Source of the DNA: Balanoglossus misakiensis
Taxonomy: Eukaryota; Hemichordata
Reading direction: 5' to 3'
DNA length: 64,000 nt
NCBI GenBank assembly: GCA_040954595.2
Contig: CM082583.2
Span: 3,038,001 to 3,102,000, forward strand
Position numbers and translations under genes: made by a program. Position 1 is the stretch's first letter; each line of letters opens with the position of its first letter. Positions 37,301 through 51,800 of the stretch are shown here, in pieces. A model generated the notes under the pieces. The model did not search any database, had not been told where the DNA came from, and saw only the letters and a program-made list of their open reading frames with translations.

Positions 37301-40300
37301 CAATCAATGCGATTCTGTTACAACCCACCAACAACGCCTATTCATTTCCTTCGTTTTAAACTGATAAAATATTAATTGGCTGTCTATTCCCTCTCAATCA
37401 TTATATTTTGCCAGAAAATGGGTCGCACTTAATCATCGTTTACTTGTGTATTAAGTAATCAGTACCTGTCGTCGTCAAGTGCACGCTTTCAACAGTCTTC
37501 CTTAGTTTGCGGTTTACTAAAACCGTTTGACTTTGAGTACATTGAGGTGGTACGGTTTCTGGTGGTCCATGCTCCAATCCCTTACAGGGGTTAGCTTTAT
37601 TGAATTGGTGGACGGTTAAAACGTAAAAGGTACAAATTGCAATTTAATTCATGGGCACTGAACTATGTGTGCAAGCCCCGGGGTATAAATAAATATGGTG
37701 GTAGCCGCGCAGCTGAGAGCGAGAGTTGCTTCTCAAATGTTAAAATGTGAAGTTATTCTCAAATTTGACAGCGAGATGTTTTATAACGATGCCAGAGCAC
37801 TCCTTTTAACTATTAATTTACATGTTAAATAGAAACAGATACATGGCTGTTAAGGGCTGACTCGCCTCAGAAGAGTCCTTTCATTCGGATAGCTGCACCT
37901 GTTCCCACTCTAAAAACGAACGCTTTTGAGTGGCGAAAACCGCGCGAGATGTACGGGCACAGATCTGTTACAAACCCTCGCACAAGCCAGTTAGAAACCG
38001 CTTCGATTTTTGATTCAGGCTTTTTTTCCTGGCGCCTTACCACTATGGCCTCATTCAAGCGGCATGGAGTTCTTTTGTTTGTGATTCAACAATAACGACA
38101 AACTGCCCACCTTTCAAAATATTTGAAAACGCAAGTGTGGACGATTCCTTGAAATCGCATGGGATGTTGGGTCATTAGAGAATTGCTATGCATTTTTCAA
38201 AGATAATTGACTGGCGCTACGCCGTACCAACACTGATGTCACAGGCTTTTAAGACAGACTGACTTTATAAAACTTTATAGATTACGATAATACAATTAAT
38301 GATATATCAACTGCGTCAGCCACAGTACTATAGATGGGATCGCATCATTTACATGACTTCTTCCGCGGCGACTCAGATCACCGAATTTGAAATGCTCGGT
38401 CGCTCCTTCAAGCCGTATCTTTCCTATGGTAATGCAATATGTATACAGACGGTCATGGTACCGCATACCTTTATAATCTACGGCGGACAATTCCCTTATC
38501 CATGTATGTCAGACATTTGAATTTCAAAACGTCCAGAGCACTCTCTATATCACTCAATATCTTTTACTATTTTAATACACAGGTCTCTTTGAAGTGCGCT
38601 TCCCTGCACTTCTTATGCATTTAGATGAGAGGTATACTTTCAACGTGTTTGCTTTATTTCACTCACCGATTTTCGTCCTCCAGGGCACAGTGTTTTGCCG
38701 ACCAATGTTAAGACTTCACTGTTACTGACTGTGATGCATGCATGTTACTTAATAGCCTTTGTGCAACCATCGACAAGATGTAACCCCACTCAGGTCATTA
38801 CCTATTAAGAATATGTACTTCAACAAAAGTATCTCAATTCTTAAGCCACCAAGCCCCAATGCGTGCAGACTTTTTGTCAGAATTAGTATCATATAGTGAG
38901 AGCTTGGTGAGAGTCGGAAAGTTTATCGCAAAATTTTCAAAGATCATGATACTACTCGATAAACAAATTCAGTCGATGCTTGTAATTCGTCAATCACTTC
39001 CGTAAATTGGTGTTCACCTTGCAAAGAAGAGATCATTTATGCAATACGTGTTCAAAGCGAGAGAAAGTTTCGCGCGCATTTCCAGCTGAACGACATTGTT
39101 CAATTCCGGCACCTCATTGCCGCCAATTTTCTGCGGTTTGGTCGCGATATCTATTAGAACTTCCAACAATTGGAAAATGAAGTTGCAATTTTGGTTTGGT
39201 TGTGACCATGCGAGGTTGGAGCTACTGGCATTGAACAGTGATGATGGGAGTGTGACGTCAGCTTACAATGATGAGAGTCAACCAAGCGCGAATTTTACAG
39301 ACAATACAGTCGACAAACATATCGTTTCGTAATAAACTCAATACAGACATATTTTCGTTCGTTGGAATTCATTGCAATACATCACACGTTTTGTCTATCT
39401 GGTGTCGTGGCCGTGTTTGTAAACTGTTTACCGGGGACTGGAGCTGGTGGCAGGAGTCAAAGCACTGGCACACACGTCTCGGTAGACTTGACATGTTGAT
39501 TGGACGACCGAGATATAGATGCATGGCACGGTCCATTTTCACTGTATTAGTAACATAACAGGGAGTTGAATCCGGCAAAGCAAGATGTTATCGCCATGCA
39601 AATGGATGGACTGGAACAACATTTCCACTTTTAAACATCAGGGAATCTTTCATTCTCCACGATGATGATCTATCAATTGGCCGGTGAACAGTAATCTCTC
39701 CGAGATTCCTGCATTAAGTTGGCGACAAGTATTAATTAGCACATTACGGGTGACATTGGATGCGCAGTCCTTTGGGGCGCATCATTTTAGATAACTCGTT
39801 CCGCCTAATTTTGTTTCTCTCTCGGAAGGCCTTTAGATACAAAAGTTTAAAGGGGAAGGGCACTAAGTGAAAATGTGCTGTATAAATGTTTGCGTAAAAC
39901 TAAAACGAGAAACACTAGCTCCTTCATTTCGCTGTGCTCATTGCCGGAAGGACGCACCAGTCCACTCTTGCAAAGACGGTATGGTTGACACAGACTATCA
40001 AGAACAAACATGCAGTTACATTGTTGAAAACCCATATGAAACACCAAAACAACTACAGTAGGAAAATACTTGTAAATTAATATTTGCGACACACTTTGAT
40101 CGGTGATCGAATTTATGTTGTGTGTGTGATGTGAAGATCAAATCGAAAGGGACATGGTTAATTAGTTGTACAGAATCAATCGAGCTACATTTCCAAACGG
40201 GAATATTGAAAGCAAGTTAAGTATTGCAACAGTATTTAATGTAGAACTGATCAGAAAAGGTGAGAGAATGTGATTCTGATGAACTGATAAGATTGTCTCG

Positions 40301-42157
40301 TTTGGATCCATGATCAATATATGGCAATAGTCTTGTCCTATTCAGATAATTTGTTCTTTAATCGCTACAATCAGAATATTGCCTAGACTGTCGAACGCTT
40401 CTCCGCATTAAGTAATGGGTGTGGCGATTTCGAGAGTCACAGAAATATGGCAATATCTCGATGACGTATTTCTCTGTTTTCAGATAGGTGATTATTTGTG
40501 TGTTTGTGTTTTGCGCGCGCGCGTGCGTGTCCAAAGATAAGGGCCCGTTCTACAGGAATTCTGACATAAATGCTACACAGCTAAATCCATGGCAAGCGCC
40601 ACCGTCATCTTGAAATAGATCTCGTTACTGCTGCAGACAAAATTGCATCAATAGTACACGGAAATGAGTAAATGACTTTTCCTTCGGCTTATTTTCTTAG
40701 TCTGGTCATATTTAACAATCTTTGTACCAGCTGGGACACATGCCCGACCTCTTTTGTACATTCGTCAGACAAGTTGCAGTGTCGATTGCAAAGCAGGGAA
40801 AAGATTTTAGTTCCCGTGTTATGCTACTTGCTATATTCATTTCAAATTTGGAGTCATTTCAATGGAATACAAATCAGTCAAATGTCAATAAAACTCACTT
40901 GGCAGTTATTGTACCTGGTCTGAAGACTAAAATCTTCGACAAAAAGCTCAGCTTGGATCATTTGACCATCGCCGATATGAAACTTTACTTTCAAAAATAG
41001 ATCTCGATGAAAATACATATGACTATATATACGCAGCTCAACCATAATTTTTCCAATAAAAACCACATACCACTTTGGACAGTTGTTATTTTAATATTGG
41101 TTGGTTTTAATGTGACAGAATATTCAATATAACATTATATTGACTTGTTTTAATAAACCATTTGCAATGTTTTCCTCAACTGTATGCATCTGTAATATAC
41201 AATATAAATGTTTTTATTGCTCAGTGAATAGATAGAATTAATATGATTCTAGACGAAGTCGGTCAACAAATGTAAGCGACATGGCTAGTTGGAATATGTA
41301 AGCAACCATTACATATTTTGTAGTCGATTTCATTCGAGTTTTATATGAGAGATGAAAATATAAAACCTGGAAGTTGTCAATACACAACTTGCAGTGTTCT
41401 AGCTATGGATCTGATTCACTAATCATATTCGCAAGTAAATATACGAACAAATCGACGTAGGGTAGACTTTACTGCATATTATGCAAATCGATCATGAATT
41501 GTCACACAATTTATCCCGTTTCAATTTGATCGGCACAATCACGTAAGAGTACAGGGAAAGGTGGAATACACGCTCACTGGTTTGAGAGAGCTCAGAGCCG
41601 AGAGCGGCGATGAAAGTCGTTGTCACGTGACATATACAATTACCCGCTAAGGCTGGCTGTTGTAACACGCAGTCAACTTGGCCCTTAGTGCTATTATCCT
41701 AATGAAGCGATGGGTCGCCAATTGCAGCTAGGCATCGGGCAAGCTGTTCACATTTCCACTCCATTTCTCACACAAAGCTTCCTCCCTCCGCTCGACACTT
41801 TTAACAGAATCTCTGAGGGCCACTGCACACTAATATTCCATTTCAAATAAACGATCTCGATTAAACGTTAGTCCTTCCTTTTCAGGTGAGCAAATCTAGT
41901 TTAGAAAGTCCAACTTTCAACTTCAAACATATCATCGGAGCATTTTATTGATGACAAACCACACGAATCAATATAGTTTGGTGGTGAATTTCATTGAAGT
42001 GTCACTCTACAGCGCCGCCACGGTAAACTGCTGATGTCATTCTTTGATTGGGCTGCTGGTTCAACTTTGTTTGCTTTTCAAATTTATCGCTTCATTTACC
42101 CACGAGTGAGGGAAATTTTTCATATTTCACTTTTTAATTATACAATATTCGGAGCTT
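34339..42157. other. Intergenic, no gene seen
   Basis: Nearly 8 kb without a recognisable exon or transposon. It includes CRE TGACGTCA at 39253-39260 and CTTTGATC at 40094-40101. An open frame at 34655-35023 (minus) is the longest but matches nothing I know. Confidence 0.4.
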
Positions 42158-42340
<183 letters not shown>

Positions 42341-45300
42341 ATAGGAAAGCGTTCATATTAGTTCAAACAGGTATTTTTATAATGGAAATGCTGACATTTA
42401 TTTATTTACTTTCGGAATATGTCGCTTGAATTTTCACGACATTGAAATAAATCATACATAGTTTATGTCACATGAGAAGTCGGTTCACACTAGTTGTAAA
42501 TAGCTACGTGTTAGATATAACGTACACATATCTGATAAAACTGTAAATCTAACTTAGGCGCACATGTCAATTTGTTGTGTCACGAGGTACACAGAAATCC
42601 CCATGTCTTCTTATTCGTAGTAAATGCTGCCAATATTCCAAGTTTACGAATTTTTGCCTATTAGGCCTGCTAAGCTTTACTCGTGACTTAATAAATTTGT
42701 ATTTTCGAATGATTTATTACATATTTTAAGTTGTAATCGAAACTTCTTTTGGGCCTTTACATCTGACATCAATGTCAGAAAAATTCAACTCAAAGCAAGG
42801 TTTCCAAAAGAGGCATATAGGCGCCGTGTTTTTGTTTTGTTTTTACATAAGGTGGCAAACACGTTGCCATAACCATAGTAACTCAGCTAAGGTAAGTAGA
42901 GGCGTACGCGATTTTCGTTCGGAAATTGAAATAAATGTCATATAGCACAAAGTATCTGTGGCTGGAAAGAATAATGTTGTCACCAACATAATTTTGTTTA
43001 TTTTGTATGTGTTTCTTAATAAATGCTTGTCATACACATGATGCATGATTCACGTGTGATCATTAGTGTGTATTCATGTGAACAATATTGATAACAAAAC
43101 AGTCCTGGTCGATGAAAACTAATCGGTAGAAATTTATATACATGTATAAGTTGTTGTTTATTGCAACGCTGGACCTTTTCCGTTTAAAGTGTCTGACACA
43201 GGGTAGCTGATAAGTGTGTTTTAAAGTCACATATATTTGCGTTTATCACGTTTTGTTCATAGGATACTGACCGGGTGAGTTTGACAGGTCAATTAAATTT
43301 GCATATTGCAAGTGATGCATCTGCTACTCGTCACCAATTAGACCAATCAGCCTCGAGGTCACGTTGTGACATTCACAGTCACCACGGTGAGTGTGTGGGA
43401 AGAAACACGTTTACAACAAAAGTGGACACTGTAAATGAGTGACGTCCAAGGTCTTGTCGTCACCAGAATATGTTGCTGTGCTGTCTACCCAGTGTATATA
43501 TAGCTGACTGTTGTCGGCCGGGCCTACAAATCGGCCAGCAAGATAGAAGTATAAATAGACATTTCCTTGCCCTGTGTGTCGACCACTTCACTTGTTATCT
43601 GCTCACCGATCCCAAAGTAACAATGTTTTGTAATCACTGTGGACACTTACGTAATTATAATTTAGATATACACACGACAATGTCGTCAGCCAGCCGAATT
43701 ATTACACTATTTTGAGTAAGATTTTAGTCAGCTGCAATATACTTTTTCATTTTCAGCCAAAAACTATTCCTTGCATGCGTCAGTTGCCCTTAGAATTTAC
43801 AATGATCGTCTTGTGACAATATTTGTGAATTTTATTTTATTTTACTAACTCGACGGTATTACAAATCCTATGTAAATTCACGCAGTGATCAAACCGTAAA
43901 ACCTAACATGCTTAGTTGGTTGGTTGGTTATATTTACTGTCAATGCGACATTCTTTGTAAAACATTGGTAATGACATTAAAATATATAAATCTAGATTTT
44001 TTCGCTAATTGTTTACAATTCATAACTAACATGATTGTACTCTGTAGTGTTTTCTTGTTGCGTGTGATAATAACAGAAAATTTAAAAAAAAAATAACATT
44101 CTGGAGAAGATATGTTTGGCTATCACTGTTGAAAATCACCCCAATTATGCAAGATTGGCATGTAATTAAACCTCTAGTTAAGAAAAAGTCCTGAATCGAA
44201 GTTAAATCACCCATAGTTTTGTTAATCGTCGAACTGATGTAAAGGCCTATTAATACACTCTCCTCATCACAAGAAATTTAGCGTTAAATTGGCAAAAGTC
44301 AACAATGGGATCTGAAATAAGCGACTGGAATGATAAGTATGAACGCGTCATTGGAAATGACGGTTTGGTGACGACCACTATCATGCTTTTTTGATTGACG
44401 ACAAAACGTTTGGTGACGGCAACTGTGAATATAAACTACGACAAAGCAGTTTTTGGCAAAAATCGACAGGAACAATTTTATTGTGTTGAGTAAGTTATGG
44501 GACATGAAATCAAGTAAAGCTTTAGTTTGGTTGTGTTTCTGCAAGGCAAATGGTTTGGAGAAAATGTTTAAAAGCTGCGCTGCAAAGCTTCCGTCAAATA
44601 CAATAACGATCAAGTGCATTTGTGATGAAGCAAAATTATGGCTGAAGGACTCATGGGGAAATGTAACTAAGTTGACGAACAAGAGTCGTTAGTTCAGTAC
44701 TTAGTGTATTCCCATTAAGAGTCAATAAAGTTTCATTGCCGCATTCATTTTTAATAAAAATTGCGCACACTTGTGTCTGCAATCCAGGACAAACTAATTC
44801 TATTAGGAACCAAGTCTCTACGCTGCCTTCCGTTTTCAATCTATAAATTTGAGCCTTGTTCTGCAATCTCATCTGTCTACAGATACACGCGGAAATTAAC
44901 TAATGTATTTCCCTTAAACCAATTGGCCGTGTTTTTCTTCGTTTTTCATTGGATTTAAGGAGTTTAGACAGAAACTGCGTCGTGTAGATGTGGGCGTTAT
45001 TGCACAAATCGAAATGCACTTGCCACATATTTTTTTAGATGTAATTCAATTATGTGTAGGTAATGTCAGTATGCATGGAAATCGAAGGTCTGTTTGGCCG
45101 CATGCTGGTCAACAAAATCGCTATCGCTTGATTCCAAACAGAATCGAAGTGTTCCCTACAAGCTACAACAACTCAGACAAACTAATGATGACGTCACCCA
45201 CGCTTGGATTTTGCAGGGTCAGTCATACCGATGGAAAGCGTTTTGCTTCAAACATATTAAATGTTCATGAAGATTCGACGTTTGTCCGTAACTCTGCGCA

Positions 45301-47634
45301 AACACTCGGATTGTCTTTATTTTTACGTAAATTGTGCGCCATGCGACCGTGGTAACGGAATGCATTGCAAATGGTGTTCACTTTGTGAGACTGTTTTGTC
45401 ATAAGCACTGTAGTTTTCTTTGAACAAATAGTCTTATATGATATTACTATTAATGATACCGTTATTGGTTTTTCAACACTCAATTACCAATTGATAGATA
45501 ATGTTTAGAAAGCTTCGTGATGACAAATTAATAACAAAGACCAGTCATTCATAATTCACAAGTACTTACAACTCTGTCGGATGCAATTGCTTTTATACCA
45601 TTGTAACCGTCATGTTTGCTTTTAAGGCAAGTCTACTTGACTAGCATCGGAAAATCAATATGTCGTGCGCTTAAACGTATCATAGCAACCGTATCTAATC
45701 CCCATTCTGACGTTTTTTTGTTTGTTAAATATTCAACATAGAATCGTCTGATGATCATTGGATCTGTCATCGTAGCCAAACGATGCGCTGAAAATGTATG
45801 GTTGTACAAAACAGAACGTAGGCCTATGTGCTGAACAGTTTTGTACTTTTCGCATTCTTGATTTCAAAACAAGTCCAGTATTCATCAGACGATATTCAAG
45901 TATAGAATAAATGTACATGTAACACTAAGCTGTGTGTCCTTTCATTGAAGCTTTTAATTAGTCTCGTTGTCGAACATATGAGTTCATACCTATTTGACGG
46001 CACATCCGTTACTTCCTGTCAGACACATCTTGAATACAGAACATTAATATGAAAAATGGTACATACCACAAAAAAAAACCGAGTGTCATTCTACACCTTG
46101 TTACATGCTACATTTCCATTCAATGACCATCACTAATCACGCATCACGTGTATGACTGCGCCATTATTCTTCGGATGTATTTCCGCAAAACGACACCGAA
46201 ATCGCAAACGCCAGATTTGGTGAATGCAGAGCAAGGATGTTAGAAATCAGCCAGAAGGGGGAAAAAGCTGTCACTCAATCAAGACACTGGTCCACATGAA
46301 AGCAGGCTGTTATCGACAAAATTAATAGTCGTGTTTTGAAGATGTAACCCTGGGGAAACGGTCGAGTCATTTCCGTGAACACTCATTGAGTTGCGTCAGC
46401 AGTAATTACTACTGACTGTGTAACAAATAATAAAGCCTTCTTAATGCACCATTGATATTTTAGAAGAATAAAGCTACAGACAGTGCAATTCACCAGACAT
46501 CTTCCGGTGTATGCCTAATGACAAGTCACTCTACGCCAGTCTCTTAAGGGGAGAAAAAGAGCAAAGCGAAACAGAAAACAGTACACGTGGTCTCAAAACA
46601 TATATGACATTTTCCAACCTCCCGAAGGAAGCTTACGACAAAAATTTGCCACAGGGCGTTAAATTTTCCCCTTTGCATTGCAACAACGAAAGTAAAACAT
46701 AGCGCCCTCAATCAAGCATCTCCTTTGTAAGAACACTTGTAAACTTTCTGCTTGGCTTTGTGTGATATTTGGAAGGTCAATGTTCCTTTCAATAAGTGAC
46801 TATGCTAGCACGAAAGTAAGGCAGGCCGCTGTTGTCGATTCATAGACTTCCTTATTAAAGTTATCCCAATGTTTACCTTCAGTTCAATAGCTTTGTGACC
46901 GCCCGGTGCAAGAAAAAGAATTACAAACAGCTGTTTGCAGACAACCCAACACACTCAAAGTCAGCGAATCTTTTTCTAAAGCTTTTTAAAAGAGAGAACT
47001 GATTGGTAATTATGAATGAAGTTCGACTGAAATCTCTGAAATCTGCGATTCCGTTTATTTTTGTTGCCCATAAGTAGCTTACGTTGTTCCGCTCACGTGT
47101 GTCAAACCTTCAAACATGCTTCCAAAACGTGTTTTTATTGAAGTTCACAGCATATGTCTTTTTTTCAAAATATTGGGTCACCTTAACTGCACTGGAATTC
47201 ATCTTGGTATACAATCCTATACTATAGTGCACAAAGGCTTGCCAGTTATAAATCCATGCACTTCCTAAGGTAAACAATAATTAACGGTCTTTGAACATAC
47301 CAGTTTCTTCATCATTCCATCTAGACTGTGGGATTGCAATAAGACGACATCCTCTCGACGGCAAGTGAAAGGAATACAGATTGATTTCTGGACCAGTCCC
47401 CGCATCACACGGTGTCACTCTCTCTTTGTGTCCACAAAGAGTACATACAGATTATTCAAATCGTGCTTATGGGTATTTACTTGTCATTTACACCAGTGAG
47501 CGAGTAAATAATATATAGATTTGAGATCCAATATACTACGGGCAACGTAAATGGTGTACTTCAGCAAAATTCTTGGTGATGATCATCTAACTCTATTGTA
47601 TTTACTGATAAACACCAGTTTGTAGGATTAAAAT
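42341..47634. other. Intergenic, no gene seen
   Basis: No recognisable exon. It includes CRE TGACGTCA at 45189-45196 and a CCAAT-rich stretch near 43330-43350. Confidence 0.4.
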
Positions 47635-47667
47635 ATCATCATCATCATCATCATCATCATCATTAAT

Positions 47668-47745
<78 letters not shown>

Positions 47746-47764
47746 GTCGTCGTCGTCGTCATCA

Positions 47765-47798
<34 letters not shown>

Positions 47799-47799
47799 A
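47635..47799. repeat. (ATC)n with GTC variants, then (AAC)n microsatellite
   Basis: More than thirty ATC units, a short GTC block, then ACA/AAC units. Confidence 0.95.
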
Positions 47800-48580
47800 A
47801 CACGATATATACGATTTATTCCCCTGTCCCCTGTGTTTACACGAGAAATGTTTTAGGAGGACAGTGCCAAAAACAGAAACAAATATAGCGTGTGGGTGAA
47901 TTGACCCTGAAGGGCTAAACCAGAATCTTGTAATGTGTAAAGGATGTTGAACACAGATAACACATACAATGGATTAAAATGTAAAGGATTATTGGTTTGA
48001 TGTTGGTCTCAACACTGACTGATATTAATTTGTGTTGATTAACCCACCGCAGTATTAGAGTCGTGTCTTGTTGCACCACGTGACATTTCTGTTTAGAAGC
48101 AGGCAAAGGAAGAAAAAGCTTTCATATGCAGACCTATGGGTCTAGTAGTCTTGTGTTTCTATGGTTTTTAGTCTTGCAATTGTGATGTCCAAAACATAAA
48201 TAATACATGTGAAATGTATCTTTTAAATTTGCAATCATATCATCAGACAAAAAGATATGACAGAACAACCATTTCTCGTTCACAAAATTTTATATTTTGC
48301 TTACCTCTACAATATGCAGAATAATCGATTAATCGAAGTATCGATAAAAACGAATCCGGCAAAAAACAGCAGGTATAATCAGTAGTTTAGTCAGAGTTAA
48401 TAATGTACGATGAGAGAGACGTTTTTAAATGAAAAATATCATTTAGCTAAGTTTCAACGTAAACTGGGACACTTATGTCCGTGTATTATATTGAACTGAA
48501 ATGGACGTTTTCGAACTAAATAAATATGTTTTGAATAAAGGGTGTGTTAAAATCTCTTGTCACGGAATATAGCCGTTTGT

Positions 48581-48846
48581 CTAAGGCCAAAATAAAAAAT
48601 ATGTGCTGTTCCGATTACCCCGGCGACCTACCCAGTTTTAACCCGCCGACCCTAAACTTTTTAGAGCTTCTTAAACCCGGGAGTAAAAATAACGATGTCA
48701 AATATACTATGACGTCATTATTCTACACTAAGGCGGCCAAAGATATATAAAAAATTGCAAAATAAAAAAATGTCCCTACCTACCTACCTACCCTATTTTT
48801 GAAAACCGTTTAATCGGAACAGCACATGTTATTTTTTTGGCCTAAG
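48581..48846. mobile_element. Inverted-repeat MITE, about 265 bp
   Basis: The left end CTAAGGCCAAAATAAAAAAT and ATGTGCTGTTCCGATTA are repeated inverted at the right end (TAATCGGAACAGCACATGTT, then GGCCTAAG). The interior contains a CRE-like TGACGTCA (48710-48717) and a (TACC)n run. There is no coding capacity. The superfamily is not assigned, because the target-site duplication is not clear. Confidence 0.75.
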
Positions 48847-51800
48847 GTTTCTTTGTACCCTATGTGACTCTGCTGTGATTTGAGAATGATTGATATATGC
48901 TTACATGTATAACACTAGGCTTCGATGGTGGGAGATTAAATTGAAATAATTGACATGGGTCAGACACGCTTTGTTGGAGACCGAATTTAGGTTTACATCC
49001 CGAGATTACATGGGCACTTATGATTGATGCAGTTTGTATCAATATGATGAGTCTTGGTGTGGCGAATAAGCAAGGTCATTTGTGAATGTATATCTTCATT
49101 GATTGAGCGAAGAAATGACCGATTGTTTTCACCTAACCAATAAGGAATTGGAATGCATATATGATCATGGGTTGCTATAAACCTAAACAGACCCCAGTTG
49201 CGCATGTACTTTTTCATTCAAGTAACTGCATCACTACAAGACGTCGACATGTCTAGTATCTGTATTGTGATACTTCATTTTCAATCGAACCATATTTGCT
49301 TTTATTATTTTACTTTTATCAAGTCATACTTGACTTGTGAAATTAAAATTTTCATATTCCCCACGATAGAAGATTTGTAAAACACGTTCTGAAATGGTCG
49401 TTTACATAAAGGCTTATTGTGCGTGGTGCTGTATTTTCAAGACGTGCCTTGTCTCGCTTTGTTTAATTCAACCTAAACTCTTCTTTTGTTTGTTTTAAAA
49501 CGAAAAAAACAATTATGTGGGTAAAGTTTGCCAAACACTCTATAGTTCATAAACTTGCGGTGAGTGCACAAATTTCATTACACCTACCTTCTAAAAAGAA
49601 ATCATGTAATTTGCTTTTAACGTGACACGGTTCAACTAACTTGCTTAGCAGAGATAGATGTAAGAGATGCCGGCATCGAACACGCCATATCCCAGTAGAG
49701 ACTGTAGGGACATCATTTCTAATGTGACCTGCAGAGCAACGTACCGTGGTTTGTACTTCAAATTTGTTTTCTGTCAAAGTTGAAATTTCAAGAGAACTGT
49801 ACACATTTGAAGTTGTGAGGTTTTCACGAGCGGCCATGAGACTATGGTCGAAACTTATTGACGGAATTAACCACAATTTGTCCTCCCAGTCAGTGAGTGA
49901 TTCATGGCCATGTGGTGTTGACGATTTAACTCGTCTAGTTGTGCCAGCAACAATTATGGGTTACCAAACGCCCCCGGCGAAGTTTAGCACAGTTTATTTT
50001 TTAGATAATACACCTACAAATAGTTTGTAATTGAATCATTTGCCTTGCTAAGTCCCTTGCCGGCTCATTACGTCCACCATTTTACGTGCACTGCAACGAC
50101 TGAGCACTTAGTTCGTACAAATTACGAAAAAAGTCCATATGTTATAAAGCTGTCAGCAGCTTGCTAGGTTTGGCTGGGAGAGCCCCAAAACAACGATTTG
50201 GTTGAGAAAAAACCCACAGCGACTTCTTGGCTCGTGCATTTCAAGATTTGGAGCACAACAACCCCCTCCCCCTCCACCCAACACACACACCACCTGTCGA
50301 CAGAGTGAGGCTACCGTGTGTTGTGTTCCGTACACTCGGATATAGTTGCCGCAGATAACCGTGAACCAGTGGCACACAAAAGAACGGGCCGAACACATCC
50401 TGACAATACTCCGATTTCAATCACAGAAAATGGAACTGCCAGACAGTCAGACAGGCAGTGGCACCTAGCCTTCAATGAAAGTTTCTTCAGCATATTGTAC
50501 GGGGTAACTGCAAGCCGATTCCTTTTAGACTTTCTGTATGCTCCAAATTTGACTTTTGTATCGTGTAACAATGGCCAACAATGGGGAATTAAAGAATTAG
50601 GCGGAGTAGATAGCGATTAAAAACTTTGGCAAGTCAATTTGTGTCCTGCTTTAACTCTCGGCTCCACGACGAGAGAGGGCTATTTAAAACACGGACAATA
50701 GGTCGAGGTATTTTGTATGTCCTAAAGTCCGTTGACAAATTTCCATTAGAGGCTGAAATTTTCTTTCTTCTTTCGGAAGTATAATCTGTACGTGGTGGTT
50801 GTCTATCACATTAACACGTGTTGGTGAATTTGGCATTTTGAAGTTAACGGAATACTAAAAATACAATGTTTACATGGAGAACACCGTGAAAATATATAAG
50901 ACGGAAAATAAAATTGGGTCGCAAGTCAATTTATGGCCTGGTCAGGAAACAAACCAGATGTTCAACAGAAGAGTTGTATAGTAAGGGCTTTGGTGATATA
51001 ATGTCTGTAAAATTGCAAGTTTATAATTATATCATTTTTAAATATTGTTCCCTAGCACCAAAATAATGTATATAAATGAAAGTGTGATTTAAACCGCGAT
51101 ACGTCTTTGACAATACAATTTTCCACTTTTTAGTCGCTTTTTATACAGCATCCTGTCTTAGAAACCACAAAGGAAATCAACGTTTTGGTGCTTACACTAA
51201 GGAAGAATAATGGAACGACAGTTAACCAGAGAACTGCTCTGTGCAGCTTAAAATAATTCAGTATAAAATGACAGGTAAATGTCTTGCAGGAAAAAGGTAT
51301 CCAAGGAATTTATGGCAGTACATGAAGCTTTATGTTCTTTGTACATGATTGTATCTTCATTTAGCAATGCAAGAATCGAAATTCTCATGTCGATGTTAAC
51401 GTAAACTCCTTGCTGGGATTGACATTTAAATCCTAACTACTTGGCTCACATATCCTTTGCAACTTTTCATGACAGTTACGATACATACAGTTTCCCCGTT
51501 TGCCGATGACATTGGATTGAGAGAAACTCGATCAATGCACTCGTCACAAAAGTGTATGTCCTTTTTAAATTGAAATTTGGCTTTCTATGAGGGCTTACGT
51601 ACGTTAGTTGACCGTAAACTATACATTGAAGTCATAAATTCGACAAGTCAGCCAGAAAAAAAATCAATGTTTAGGAATGGCGGCAAATTTCATACATTTT
51701 ACTGCAAAGCTATAGTTGAGGTGAAATTTTGTTTTAGTGCTCACGCGAACAACGTTTAACTTATGGGTTAAAGATACAAACAATTTTCATTAAATAAAAT

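Noticed and set aside
44299-45355. Frames of 79-127 residues near 44.3-45.4 kb
   Set aside because: Overlapping frames on both strands with no family resemblance and no coding signature.
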